Source: Membranipora membranacea (taxonomy: Eukaryota > Bryozoa > Gymnolaemata > Cheilostomatida > Membraniporidae). Taken from it: a DNA stretch of 64,000 nucleotides. The stretch is from positions 2,418,001-2,482,000 of the forward strand of contig OU612075.1 in the NCBI GenBank assembly GCA_914767715.1. The letters are read 5' to 3'. Positions within the stretch are counted from its first letter, which is position 1. Every line of letters begins with the position of its first letter. Positions 48,146 to 61,547 of this stretch are shown one piece after another. A program made the translations under genes and the position numbers. Under the pieces are notes generated by a model. It made no database searches, was not told where the DNA came from, and saw only the letters and a list, made by a program, of their open reading frames with translations.

Positions 48146-50003
48146 TATTTCCCAATACTTTGATTAAACAGCATTCAATCCTAGGAAGAGGGCAAGGACT
48201 TACATTGAAGTGTAGTGAATCCTTGAATCTCTCCTTCCAATTGTTAGGAGTATAAACTCCTATGTCTCTCTATCTTCTAAACACAAATGGACTTCTAAAT
48301 AAGCTTGACCAACTGCTGCAATCAGCTCCTTCTCAATATTTAGCAGCAGTTCCAAATATCCTATGAATGTTTTTGACTATCTTGGATGATGTATGCTAGC
48401 CACAGCCTAATTCAACCAGGAAGCTTTGTCAACTAACCTCAAAATAAATTGATTGATTGATAGCCCTGTAATTACTTTTAATGTAGAACGAAACTGCACT
48501 GCTTGCCAGTATGTGCGTCTTATTTCTATGGGAAAACCAATGAGTCATCATGAACAGGTTTGATAATATGAGGTTGATAATAAGGTGCTCGATCGATCGA
48601 AGCGTCTTCATAATTTGCTAGTTGGAGTAAAGCAAATTTGCGAAACCAAATAATGCTGGATGTACTTACAAGTCCTACATATTTTCATACTTGTCATACT
48701 AATGCTGCGGTGCAAAAAGACTGGACTATTAGTTCCAGTCTGCAAGCGATGGAGATAGTAAATTTGCTTCTTGTAGACTTGCATTGCACATTACATAAGT
48801 GAGCAGTGCAATAAAAACTAAGCTACCAAATTACCAGTTCCGCCTAACCATGATCGATCTGTTTTGAAGACAAGCTTTGCTACTTAAAGAGGTAGGAATC
48901 GAAGGGGGTGCACGGGGATTAATCATGTGAAGTGACAGGCAAGACCATTGGCTGATCAATGTAATTAGAGGCGGAGAATGGCCTTGGTCTCCGCCTCTAA
49001 CAGCCAGTCCACGTTGCGTTCTCAAGTGGTCAAGTGTGTTATATAAGAAATTGTGATTCACAGACACCCATAAATAAAGTTGAATAGAAGCTATGATATA
49101 GCTATTGTTGTGTTGGCTCATCACACTTGGGATTATAGGGTTTAATTACAACGGTCAATTTCAATGTTGACAACGGTATCTAGGCAACCTCTAAAACCAT
49201 AAATCATAACGTCAAAATTGACCAATAAGAGCTCGTATATTTTGAAGCGGATGATTTGAAATCATCAGAATTGGGCAATTTCGTATGACATCAGTCATAT
49301 TTTCACCACTTTCCAATGCCATTATTGGAATGAAAATATATTGGGCATGTGTATCACACAATTCCGCATCAGCTTGTCTCATTCCCATTAAAAATAATTC
49401 ACTGCTTCTCCTCTTAATTCCGAAAAAGCAGGAGGAATTTGAATGCTGCTAACCCCATTTGAATCTGATATGGCTGGGTGATCGCTTTACATTGACTGGC
49501 CCTTATATACCGGTCGAGGCACTTTAACCTTCAATTCAGAAGTACCTTGATGAACACCGGCCTTTCTGACAGCTAATTGTGAAGGGGTCTTAGTTTAAAC
49601 TGTTTTGTATTCTTTTAAAGTGGTTTATGGTTAAAACTTGAAGTTACTTTTTTTTTATTTATCACTAATTTCAACATGAACTGACCTGAACTTTAATGAT
49701 TGAGTTTTTGGGTGGATGGTCAAACAATTGAATAGACAAGTTTGTGCATTGTGAGTCTGCAACAACCAAATTACAAAAAAGTTGATACATAGGTACAACA
49801 GGAAGTAAACAATGAATTCAGTAACTTGCTCGTTTCTCAAGTGAGGAAGGGTCGGAAGTAAAGCCAGCCTTGACAAGCGGCTACAGTAAAACCAAGAACC
49901 GTGGCCGCGTGACAAGGATAAAGTAAAGCAGTTCAAATAATAGTTGAGATATTATGAGATTTATTGAATCAAAATTGGGAGAAAAACTGTTTTTTACAAG
50001 ACA
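48146..50003. other. Left part of copy Y, no gene
   Basis: Matches 7921-8480, 10494-10660 and 10820-11213. About 700 bp at 48890-49587 is unique to Y and holds a hairpin (48965-49000). No gene recognised. The unoccupied target sites of the LTR and TIR elements lie at its right end (about 49998-50020). Confidence 0.6.
48965..49000. repeat. 13-base-arm hairpin
   Basis: TTAGAGGCGGAGA and TCTCCGCCTCTAA are perfectly complementary with a 10-base loop, inside Y-specific DNA. Confidence 0.75.
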
Positions 50004-50095
50004 TTGAAGATATTAATAGGGTCATCTCTTTGTTGCATAAAACTTATGACTCAGTAGCAATCCTCAGATGATGTCAGATTCCTTTGCGATGGAGT

Positions 50096-50784
50096 TTAAT
50101 AAAGTCCATCTGAAAAAGAAACAGAATGAAATAACTCAGGTTCTCTTGCCATAATGTTAATTTCAATTGTTGGCGGCTTTTTATTGCATAAATAACTAGG
50201 CAGAGGACATTCAAATAAAAGCTGCAGTTACTAAATGCAAATGAGATGCAAGCTCTGGATAATTGTCATAAGAAGTTGTAATACTTACTTAGATATACTT
50301 ACAGCTCTTGCGGTTATATCCGTATCCAGTGGCACGGCGTCCATATCCGTATCCGGTAGCGCGACGTCCATATCCGTATCCGCGGTTGTAAGCTGGGACG
50401 GTTCTGGTGACCTCGTAGGAGTGGCTGGCAGACTTGTCTTGACCGTACTTGTTGGTGTACTCAACGCTGTAGCTTCCGCTGGCAACAACCTTCTTGGTTG
50501 GGTAAGCTACACGACGTCCGTATCCGCGGTTGTAGAGTCCGTATCCCTTGTTGAATTGTCATCCCTCAATCAACTTAAATTGTCGCAATAGGCTGTCAGG
50601 CTAATAGTTTTCAAAAACATATAGAGTCAAATGCATTCTATTTCTTCATAAATTTGTATGTCTTGTTTTTATTAAAATAATAATAATAACAATACCTTGT
50701 TTAATAGAAATCTTTTTTGAGAGTAAAGTAGACTTACCCAGCAGCGATGGCAATGATGGCGGCGAGAGCGATGACACACTTCAT
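50096..50784 (-). pseudogene. Gly/Tyr-rich gene GY4, 5' half of repeat exon deleted
   Basis: Y counterpart of GY1. Signal exon 50784-50738 is intact with a GTAAGT donor. The last 14-nt exon (50109-50096) is intact. The repeat exon is open from about 50553 to 50302 with no stop, but its first part and splice acceptor are missing: CCGTATCCCTTGTTG jumps directly to intron words (AATTGTCATCCCTC) that in GY1 lie beyond the acceptor (about 22441). In addition the donor of the 5' noncoding exon has GT changed to AT (51060). The frameshift and nonsense codon of GY1 are absent here, so the two copies were damaged independently after duplication. Confidence 0.8.
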
Positions 50785-51136
50785 GATTGGGACTGAAAAA
50801 AAGCAAGGAAAATTAAAAGGAAATGTTGTTGTTATCATTCATAATCTGGAGAATATCAATTTTAAAAATGGAAAAGCAGCATTGAAAAGATGATCCTATT
50901 TAAATTTTTCTTTCTGTTATAAGTTAGCATGTATATGTTAATCGATGTGATGAGTTCCACAGCTGTATATATTTTATCGATCAGCACTTTATTTTCTAAC
51001 ACATGTATCTTTTTCAACACAATATTTTACAGGCTGTAGTTGTGTTCTAGGTCTACTTATTCGGTTTGAGGTGATCGGTTGATCTGTTTCTCTGCAGGTT
51101 AAAGCCAGGAATAATTTTTCTCTTGCTCTCCTCATC

Positions 51137-51201
51137 CTTTTATACTGAAGCAGCTGTCATTATCACCTCGACAACAAGTTCATTATTCTGACAACACCTT
51201 G
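51137..51201 (-). promoter_or_regulatory. GY4 TATA box and conserved block
   Basis: Minus-strand TATAAAAG at 51144-51137 with the conserved block (51145-51201) upstream, as in GY1, GY2 and GY5. Retained although the gene is broken. Confidence 0.65.
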
Positions 51202-51618
51202 TTCGGCGTTAAAACTGCTAATGGAAAAAAAACCATTGATGTTAATTCGGGCATCACTGGTATTATTTGGTATATTATCATAGCCTTAAAGCTGCTACTT
51301 GACAAAATACCTCGTCATCCCACCAGTGTCATAATCGTGCATCCTGTAATCTGCAGGATTATTATGTATTGGTGAGATGGTTGTATATCCTCTTGAATCA
51401 TATCTTGCTGTGATTCACTGAAGGGGATCAAAGTAAAACACTCCAGTTCAAGTTTAGCAGAAAATGATGGGGGTACTCTGCTATAGTCAATCTCATAAGC
51501 CAGGGGCCTTACACTATAAGTCAGGTAAGATCTTAGCCTTTCAACACACCCAACATACTTGCCAAGTGATTCAAATTCAAAAGTGGGAGATTTAAATTTA
51601 CAGCGATACTGCACTGCA

Positions 51619-51800
51619 TTGCGGTGCTTCGAGAGTGCGAAGCACCCGGGTTGTCCACCTGGGGGTTTAGGGGCGGTTCAAACCCCCAACAGGGTCCGGG
51701 GCATAGCCTCATCTGATGATGAGGCTATGCCCCGGACCCTGTTGCTACAGGGTCCGGGGCATAGCCTCATCTGATGATGAGGCTATGCCCCGGACCCTGT
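51619..51800. repeat. Hairpin cluster with tandemly doubled 54-bp hairpin
   Basis: Counterpart of 23524-23643. The 54-bp hairpin occurs at 51689-51742 and again at 51747-51800. Both have perfect arms (ACAGGGTCCGGGGCATAGCC and complement), whereas the single X copy has an arm mismatch (GCACCGG). Confidence 0.8.
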
Positions 51801-53872
51801 TTCTGATGATGATTTCTAGCCACTAGAAATGGCTAAAACATATATTTGACCCCTTACTTTACCAATGTCCAGAATCAGCCACTCCATTGACCATATTAGT
51901 CTGAATTTTAATGAAACAGGTAAATTTTTTAACATTATTGAATAGGACAATTCCTTTTAATGTTATGTGCAAAGACCTTACCTTAGGTCAGGTGGCTAGT
52001 TTTACCAATAAGATTTCAAGAGTGAACAAAGGCCATATTACATGTGCTTTGTACACTTTGTGTTTGTCTTTGTTTATCATTGGCTGGCTTTTTTTACCGC
52101 TAAAGTCAATGATCAAGCTGTGCTTGTCTCAGTCATTTTAATTAGCACCCTTTATCTTTAACTAGCTAGATAACAGTAGGTTGTTCAAGAAAAATCGACC
52201 ATCTTTCTAAAGATGTATAGTTTTTTATTAGGGTGCATCAGCTTCATTGAGAACAGACACTTTCAACATTTACATGCTAGTAGTGTGGAACTTGTTACAA
52301 AATTAGCTCATAGGACACAGTCATGTAATATTGGTAAGCAACAGTTTATTGCACGCTTCTCCAATGATATAAAGTACCGCGATTTCTTGCGTAGACGGTG
52401 GGTAGTAACGGAAATCAACATTTATTTAGATCTGGATCATTATTCTCTAAGAGCATGTTTTTAGGCAGCTGCTTGTTAATGTACTTAAATGCCTCGGCAG
52501 CTTTTTTACCGCAATATTTCTGAGCTCTCTTTGTTTTTTAGTCATAGGCTTAAGCAGTATAGAAAGCACCTTTCATTGTTCAATGTTGTTGATGTTTCCA
52601 TTCAATTCTACACTATCGATTAAGCAAGCACCTGAATGATAGAAGCTTATCAAAAGTCCTTTTAAGAGAAGGCGCATAAACTTGCGAGCAGCGCAGTTTC
52701 GATTTCTATTCATTAACCAATCGCTTTTACTTAGGCTAGTTGTGGAGAGCTTCTTTGGCAACCAATTTTCAGATAGTACTAATCCAATCAGGGATATTTT
52801 TTAACTTTACTCAAGTTACCTTGAATCCATCTGACACTCTTTAACTGTTGGGAAAAGAAGTGAGAGGAAGGAAAGTTCTGAAGGTCATTGAAAGTTTCAA
52901 TTCTCCGTAAGTCTCTGCCTGCTTCATCTCAGAAACCTTGCAATGCAGTGGCTAGGAATCCTGAGTATCAAACTTGTTCAGCGGATGGTTAAAGGCACCT
53001 CTATCTACTTAGTTTAGGCAGTTGTGGTTCTACACTATCCCTTTGTGCTGATATTAGAGGGGCACTAAATTCCACCCCTAGTGAATAAGATTGATATGAG
53101 TAGACCCTATGTGGGGAATTTCAGTCTTTGACTGTTATATATATTAAGCACTGAGGACACATTCTATTCATACATTCTAATCAAACATTCTATTCCTACA
53201 CATGTTTTGTCTGTTATAATAATCCTTTATTACATGCTACGACTGTAACTATTTTTAGCAAGCTTACACCCTTCCCTCTTACAACTTGTGAGACTTCATG
53301 TTTGCTAGCGGGACGAGACTAAACGCACTGATTATTTTTACTGATATATACATTAAATCTTTGTAACTCTGTTAGTTTTAGTTAGATAGTTAGTACACAA
53401 TAAAATCATAGTATAGTTGATAAACAACACATTTTTATGCCTGGCTGGTAGCCTTGATTTAAACAGACTTTTCGACTGGCAGGTTGCCGTTAAGCCTTAC
53501 GCGTTCATCAGAACAAGTTGGAAATCGGGAATAATTATGCCAAGCCCATGCTGGCTATCCTGACAGGATAGGATTTCCCGACACCTAGATCAAGGATGAT
53601 CCAATTTGCCTGCATTTAGGTTTTGAGCCGTCGCCGGCTCACCATTAGAATGGGAATGACCAAACTGCAGGCTAATTGTATCATACTCGACCTAAGAAGA
53701 CCCTGTAAAATGCAAGGTTTCTTTCAAATGTCAAGGTCTAGGTCAAGATTCTTAATACTCTAATAATCTTAATTGATTTAATTGTGAAGCATTACTCTCT
53801 TGTGTTTTTTTGAGTTGGTTGTTCTATACCAAATAAAGCAAATAAAGCCTTGTTTTATAGTCAGAGACAGGG
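51801..53872. other. Intergenic region upstream of TRIM-Y
   Basis: Collinear with 23644-25320 except for the LTR-like insertion at 53110-53583. No gene recognised. Confidence 0.5.
53110..53583. mobile_element. Solo LTR
   Basis: 474 bp beginning TGTGGGGAATTTC and ending GATTTCCCGACA (TG...CA with imperfect inverted termini), flanked by CCTA on both sides (53106-53109, 53584-53587). Copy X reads TAGACCCTAGATC uninterrupted at 25041-25053. AATAAA lies at about 53399. No internal coding region, so it is a solo LTR left by recombination. A 4-bp duplication is typical of Gypsy-type integration, but the family is unknown and unlike the 276-bp LTRs. Confidence 0.75.
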
Positions 53873-56800
53873 ATGGCGTACACCGCTCAGGCTAACAGGG
53901 GAGATGTCATATCATGTGGAACTTGTCTTGAGGTGGAAGGTTTTGTCTTATTGAATCCGAAGCGTCTACCGTGTCAGCATATAGTCTGTGTTAAATGTCT
54001 AGAGGCGCAGAAGGAAGATGGAAAGATTATCAAGTGCTCCATATGCAAGTAAGTTCAAGTGATGGCCTCTGCAATAACCCAATGCTTACATCAAGGTTCA
54101 TTTTTGCAGGCTTGTATACCTGTATTCACACTCCCTGCTGAATTTAGAAGCCAAGAGGAGGTTTGCTTTTAGTTCCCCCACTTTATGACCTATATTCCTG
54201 ACGACCCATAACTTCGGGGGTCGCATATTATGGTCCTGTTACTCAAGACCAGCCTTATCTCAGTGGCCGCAAAATTGTGTTAGAACCGTAGAGATAAGGT
54301 AACACAAGACTGATAAAACATGTCTGTGTTGTCATACTACAGATACTGCATACTGAAATAATTCAGCTGACTCCCATTGCAGCTGTCTGAGAACTTAGAC
54401 TAACCTAGCCAATGTGTTGGCTCAGTTTAGCCAATACATTGACTAAGTTGGCTAGGTTTAAATTACCCCCTTTCAATTTGTTTGCTCTGTTACATACTGG
54501 TCAGGAGCATCCCTCCACGTAAAAGCGAAGAGTTACAAAAATTGGACCAAATTTATAGGATCATTTCCATTAAATCTTTTATTACTGTACTTTATAAGAA
54601 AACAGTATGAGATGACTATAGATGAGCTGCCGTCTGCTCAAGCGCAATGGGATTATTTCTGTGATCCTTGTATGAAGAAAGGAGTGCAGATTAAGACAGC
54701 TAAAGTATTCTGTACTGAATGTAAGAGGAAGTACTGCGCTGCGCATGAGGAGGTTTGTAATGGAGATAACCGCTGGTTCAAGAATAAAGAAATTTTTTCA
54801 TGAGTGTGATTGTGACAGGCCTTACTGCAGTTTGCTCAAGTAAAATGGTCAAGTATTCTAGTGGTTTGTTGGGGTCAAGGTCTCCTAGGTGCCGTATTTG
54901 GTCCACTTCAAAGTAATAAATCTAAATTTGGATTAAGCTGATATATCCAACAGCCTATGTTCAAAGAATGTTGAGTTGTCATCTCATTTTTAGCGAGAAG
55001 ACAATTCTTTAACAACAATGGGAACAGAGCTTCATCATCGGTTTATGAAATGACAAAAAACTGTAACTGTACCCATCAGTGGGCTATAAGATAAGGAATT
55101 AAAGTGTGCCACCATTAAAAAGTGATGTTTTTTATCACATAGTCCACTCCCAGGTATGGAAACTCCATCAGATACCTTAACTGTGATATCGCCTCCGAAC
55201 CTAGCCTGTCTTGACAAGTTCTGTTGGGTGGGTGTTCTCCCCCCTTTTTCAACAAAGCTTGTCAAGACAGGCTATTCCAAACTAATCTCAGTTGTATTTT
55301 AATAACCTCATTTTAGGCACACAATGACCTAAATGAAGGTCATAAGATGATATCGATTGAGGCTTACAAAGAGTCATTTTTGTCTGAAGAGCTGCGTTAC
55401 TGTAAGAATCACAAATCAGAGCCGATTACCATTGGGTGCAACAGATGTTGGATATTGCTCTGTCCTCTCTGTATATCATCAACTGGTAACTGTAGGACAG
55501 GTGAGCTGGCTTATTTTCCATCTTGTGACATTCAGATTCCTCTCACAGACTGTACAATAAAACTTAGCTTTGCGATGCAGACTTTTGGTGGCTTTACAAC
55601 CATAAATAATGCTTCCTTTGAACCAATGACGATCCCTGTGTCACCAATCACCTTGTAGTGAATAACGAGCTGGCCAACGAGTTATGGTATTGCATGAGCA
55701 ATGAGACAGCTTGTTGTTACCAGTCTTCTCTGAGTGTTTTTATATCATTAACAGGTAGACCGCATAATTTGATGGCTTTGAGCGAGTTGGAAAAGGAGAT
55801 CACACGGAATGTGCAGGCCCCTAGAAAGGTAGAGGATCAGTTCGAGGAGTTTTCTGCCATCGTCAAGGAGACAGCATTGAGTCTAAGCCAATGGGACATT
55901 GATACAGAGCAATCTATCTCTGCTCTTCACAAAGCTAGAGATGAGCAGGTATTTATCAATGTGCTTTCTAAATCCTCAGACTACGAGTGTGTTTCATCCT
56001 AGAAAGTAAAATGAATCCTAGAAAAGAGTGCAGCAAGCAGTCAGTTTTTGACAGAGGAGTTCGGTGCAATTATCCTGATCATTGATATTCATCACCATCT
56101 TAACAAAGAGTGAAGCATGCTACTGCATGACTTTTCCATTGAGAGCTCTTTAGTATGCCTGCATAGAGCTGTGGAACATGCATAGGGTTGGAACGGGAAG
56201 AATTTTGGAAATGAAATGTAAACAAGACCATTATTCTGTCTATTGATTGTAGCTAAGGGAGATAACTTCCAAATATGCATCGCTAGAGGATGAACAAAGA
56301 AGGTCAAGAGGTCGAGGTAAAGAACAGCTCTTGGAGTATCAGGAGAAGGCAGTGACGAAACTATCAGAACTACATGAGTATCTAAAAGTTATGAGGCCGC
56401 AGAAACCTAAAAAACATGTGGTATATTTTCAGCTATTCCAGCTTGAGCTGTTGGCATTTCTGTTTTCTGATCATGATGTAGAATGGCACGATGCTAAACT
56501 GGAAATTAGGATATTAGAGACTCTGGGCCCCTCATTTTTTCTGATTATATATCTTATGACCTACCCCTTCTCCCCCCCCCCAAACCCCCAATCACCAATC
56601 TTGCTTTAGTTTCTTAAAGAGTTATCTCTCCCTTATCCATGAGTAGACAACAACACATTAATTTAAATGTGTAATTTCGTTCCCAGTCTCATTTTCAACA
56701 TTCCACTTCAGTCATTTTCAGATAATTTCTATTTGGAGATTGGGTGTGTAGGTATCATCAAACCAGCAGTTGTGTTCCCTGTGCGATCAATGATATTTAA

Positions 56801-58529
56801 TACATGAGATGTTCATAGGCTGATCAGGGTCGGGTCATCGTTTTATCATTATTGTGATGAAAGAATAGACATCTCTTACAGTCACCTGCTTTGCAATTTT
56901 TGCATTTTTAGGTTGATGTTATATATGCAAGAGGGTCATATCTGAAACAAATGGATTCATTCAAAATGATTGTTTTCCCTGGCATAACAATCAAGGGACT
57001 GCAAAAGTTTGTCATAACAGGTACGATTCGATAAATTGTAATCATTTAAGACAAACTCCAAGATACTGCTCAACTCAACTCAACGCGCTTTCCCAACAAT
57101 ACTGAGGGTTTTTATTGATTGTTCCACAGTTGTGCTCTCTGCGTCAAGAAAATAACACAGCAGGTTATCCGGCTAGAACTGTTCATGAGGGGAATTTTCC
57201 ATTTTTCTATTATATAAATACCACACAATATCCGATTTACTCCTTTTTGTGTTATTTTCCTTTATGATAATGAACAATTTATTTGTGCAGAGACAAAGTT
57301 CAGAGATATTGAGATGAAGATTGAAGTTGCTGACGACTTCATTAATGCACCAAAAGGCGGATCAGCAGAAAAAAAGCCAACATTACCTCCAACTTCTCTT
57401 CAATTTGTGAAAAAGGTTGCTGTAAAAAACCCAGCTAGAGTTTGTCATTGCCAAGGTTTCACATACGTGGGAAAGCGGAACAATGAAGTTGACAGAATCG
57501 ATCAACATGGAAATGTAACGGCAGCATACATTAAACCTCCAGGATTCCCAGAATGTGTAACCGCTCATGAAGCCAGACTGTATATACTGGTGATGGGGAA
57601 ATCTTACTCAGTCCATGTATACGGTCTGAACGGTACCCAGCTGCTCACCTGGAAACACGGAGACAGAGACTCTAGCGTCAGTCTGGGTCTGGCTCTCACC
57701 ATCGCGAACAATCAGCTTGTTATTGCTGACAGAACCTGGAGGAGTTTCCTCGTCTACAGTCTGACTGGAGCACTGATGCGGAGTGTCACATGTGATCTCA
57801 TCGGTGAGACAAAGGTATCTATGTGCTCTGCAGAGGGTAATTCGATCTTAGTAACTAATAACAGTACCAAACCTCATCTATACAAATTTAATCTGACATC
57901 GGGAGCTGTAGAATGGCGCTCAAATGAAACTGCTGAACTGTCAACGATTACAAGATTAAATGGAGAGTATGCACTTGTTTGTGAAATCACCCACAGAAAT
58001 CAGACAAAGCTCTTTGTTATGGACACCACTGCAGGTGAGCTAAGATTTTGATTAACGTAAATCGGCCTCAACTACAATTAAGTAATCCTACAGTCTGCCA
58101 TTGATTTCGTCATGATATGGTCCCGGATATGGTATCAGAAATCAAGGCTGTCTAGGGTCCATCACTTTAACTCAACTTGTAAAAGACCTGCCATTACAGT
58201 CTTAATCTCTCTACAAATGTTCAGAGGAGTATCCGGCCCTAAAGTAATCTAAGGGGTTTGGGTTACAAACAGTGATGGTCATTTTTCCTTTCCCCAACAT
58301 ATTTCTATTCATGTTTGATTTAAAATAAAAAATCAGCAGCGCTCTCCTTGATAAGCTGTCTGTTTGAATCATCCTTCTAATATTTTAAGGAAAAGTCCTG
58401 AGAGAACTGGTCGATCCAGAGAATCGACCCTATGGCGGTGTTTATGACATTTGTGTTCATGGGGACACAGTTATCATACCGAGAGAAAGAGAGAATGATG
58501 TTCTATGCTACAAGCTGAAATATGACTAG
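53873..58529 (+). CDS. TRIM-Y: RING/B-box/coiled-coil E3 ligase-like protein
   Basis: Sister of TRIM-X with the same exon lengths: 53873-54048, 54599-54752, 55317-55500, 55755-55948, 56253-56420, 56912-57020, 57291-58034, 58390-58529; 622 aa, no internal stop. RING and B-box1 ligands are complete (C80, C83, C97, C100, C105, H108), unlike TRIM-X. Differences from X are scattered over the whole protein, for example CVKC for CDRC in the RING, A107 for V, and ELSTITRLNGEY for EPSTITRLKGES in the C-terminal region. AATAAA at 59109 and 59126. It is the best candidate for the functional member of the X/Y pair. NHL-like propeller assignment is by pattern only. Confidence 0.88.
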
Positions 58530-61060
58530 AGACTTATATTTCTACTATTACCAAGGAGCAACAGCGACGGAGTAACCAAGAAGTAACAGCTACTCCTTGC
58601 TATTACTATCGCAGAAGTGGATGGACCTGCAGATCGTTTATGAAGCCGAGGTTTTCTGCAAAATAGCAGTTAACAATATACATGACATTGATCATTTGTC
58701 TTTCGTATCAAAAATCACAATCCAGAAGGCATCGAGTATGGGGGTGGGGGGGAATCAATCAATTGTCCGCCCCTTGATTAATCTATCTTAGATATACTCA
58801 TGTGTGAATTACTGATTTATAAACATAAACAAAGGGGCATTTTGGTTTTTAGCATAATCAGAGCTGTAAAAGCTGGAATTCACATGGTGAGAAGTGCCTG
58901 GCTCTTCCCATTCTGGACAGCGTTGGATGGAAAGTCAAAATGTTTCTACCAACAGACTTTTGATCAAGTGTCATTCTATATTCTTCCTTTGCTCTATTTA
59001 TAGAGAAAGTCGTAGGTACGATACCTGGATTTCATTCCTCCATTGTTTTACATTCAAAGTCTGGACACTGCACATGCTTAGAAACCAACTACTTATTGTT
59101 TCAATCCCAATAAAATGCCGCATGAAATAAAGCTCTCATTCCATTAAATCACCTTGTGAGTTCTTGTTGAAGTTTATGCACTACGACTTAAAAATTCAAA
59201 AGGCATAAGTGACAGTAAAACTAATTGTTTCAGCTCCTTTCTGATGATACCGGGCGCTTGCTTTTTGTTAGCCTTCCTCCAAGAAATTACTGAGTTTTGT
59301 CACACCTAGCATGTTCTCCTGACAACACCAGGGCTCCAACCGACGACGAGAAAACAGGCTGCCTCTGGTCATACTTACACTGCACTTGATTATTGCTACT
59401 GTCGAGGTTAATTGCCACAGTTCCCTGAAACTTTGCCCTCAGCTACCAGCCAACTATCCGCTATGGGAATGATAAAAAACTATCCGATATATTTACTTTT
59501 TTCATATGCATTTTTTGTATACAAACACGTACTAGACTAATAGGTAAGGCAATCCAAGCTTTATTCCTGCTTTAAACTATTCCCAATTAAAATCCTTTGC
59601 AATACACTTTATTTTGCTAAACCCCCCCCCCCCTCGATAGTGTCTTAGAGCAGGACAAAGCCAAATACAATATTGTTATTCAGTCGTCATGATTTTACTT
59701 TTTTTCAAGGCTAACAATCTTCAAACTCTAATCTCCTTGAATTTTTAAGTTTTATCACATGCATCGCCTATGGGTCAGCAATAACTTTGCCTATACATCT
59801 CCAAACAATTTGTAAAATAATGAATGTTGTTATGGCAAGTGAAATTACATACCTTGGCAACACCCTCTTACTTTCTGCTAAATTTGGAGTGTTTCATTAT
59901 TATCCAATGAATCACAGCATGTGACAGGAGTGGATTACAGGATCTGAAGGCTATTTTTAGCAATTTCAGAACCATTAACTGTTGAATGACAAGTGTATAA
60001 TGAGGATAATGGTTGGATGACTAGGCATTTTGTCATGTACCAAAGTGATGAGTTTAGGACAGATGTACTGTAACTTGAGTTTCACCAGACCAGGCGCTGT
60101 TATGTGGGTTTTAGATTTTGAGATTCACTTTTCTCATTCCATTAATCATAAAACTTTGATGAAATTAACATCTACTTATATATTTTAAAATATTATATTT
60201 TGCTTCTGTTGGAACAGTGGCCAGATCACAAAGATAAAATCAATGAGGATAAGGCATTTTAATATCTGTTTGTTTGCGTTAAATTACGCGTCTGTCAACT
60301 AAAATCTGCAAAATTGCTTACCAGATCTTCTATTTTTACTGAGATAGCCAGACATGGCTACCATTTTATCTTCTGAGCAAATGATTCATCCAACTGGGAT
60401 TTTGTGGGAAGTGATACTGTGATTACAATTTTATTTTTTCCAATTTGAGACTCTCCAAAAGGCAAAAGACGCTACTTTCAGATTTAAACATTACTGATAC
60501 TGCTAAAAAGTTTATTAACAGCATGTGGCCCGGTTTCAACCAATTTCACTCAAAGTTGAATTTGGAAGGTACAATTTTTTATATACTAACATTAGAATAG
60601 TACCTTTTTAGTACCTTCACATCTCAGCTTTGAGTGAAATTGAGTTGAAACTGTGCCATATGTTGTTAATGTAATGAACCTTATAGCAGTTTTTTTAAAT
60701 TAAACTAAGAACTCCAGAATGATACCAAAAACCTGATTCCTTCACAATCACTTTAAATTTGAAACATGAGTTTGTTTTCAAATCATACATTAATTTACCT
60801 GAGGTCAAACATGTGATTTTGGATGCAAGATAATAAGGATATATTACCTAAGCTTATGGTGAAGCTTTAGCTACAGATAGTAATTTAGCTAGCGGATAAT
60901 ACTCTTCACTTTTCTGATAATTATATTTGTTTAATTGTTCACAGCATGATACAAAATTGTCCCCATAAAGAATGCCAAATAAATTTTGCAAACGTTAGAA
61001 GTAGTAATTTTGGTCTGATACCAATGGATTTTGTCCAGAAGCTGTTTCAGGGGAAATTAA
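58530..61060. other. Intergenic region between TRIM-Y and GY5
   Basis: TRIM-Y 3' UTR, a single unit of the element tandemly duplicated in X (about 59234-59359), a C11 run (59623), a single 78-bp unit (60191-60268) and the conserved inverted repeat at about 60540-60650. No gene recognised. Confidence 0.5.
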
Positions 61061-61182
61061 CAAGGTGTTGTCATGGTAATGAACTTGTTGTCGAGGTGAT
61101 AATGGCAGCTACCCCAGTATAAAAAGGATGAGGAGAGCAAGAGAAAAATCATTCCTGACTTTAACCTGCAGAGAAACATCAA
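61061..61182 (+). promoter_or_regulatory. GY5 promoter and noncoding first exon
   Basis: Conserved block 61061-61117, TATAAAA at 61118-61124, noncoding exon ending at 61182 before GTGAGT. The intron ends at TACTTTCAG (61539). Confidence 0.7.
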
Positions 61183-61547
61183 GTGAGTAGATATTTTTCA
61201 ATGAAATTTAAACTTAACTCTGAATTTTGAAAACTGAAATGGTATCATTTTTAAATGAATTTCCTTCTTTTGCTGAACTCATAAATTTCTTTATTTATAA
61301 TTCCACATTGTTATCCTCTGTCTTTTTCAACTCTACAATAGTAATTTGACTTCAAACAAATTTTGCAAAAAAGTATTAAAAATATTTGAGGTAATTTTAT
61401 TAAATTAATTTAAAAAAAGAAAAAAATTATTTTTATTATATCCTGTGAATAACCATGTCCATTGATTGGTTGATTGGGTTAAGACACATAATTGTTGCTT
61501 TTCAAATTAATTAATTTGGTAATATTTTTTTACTTTCAGCCCTAATC

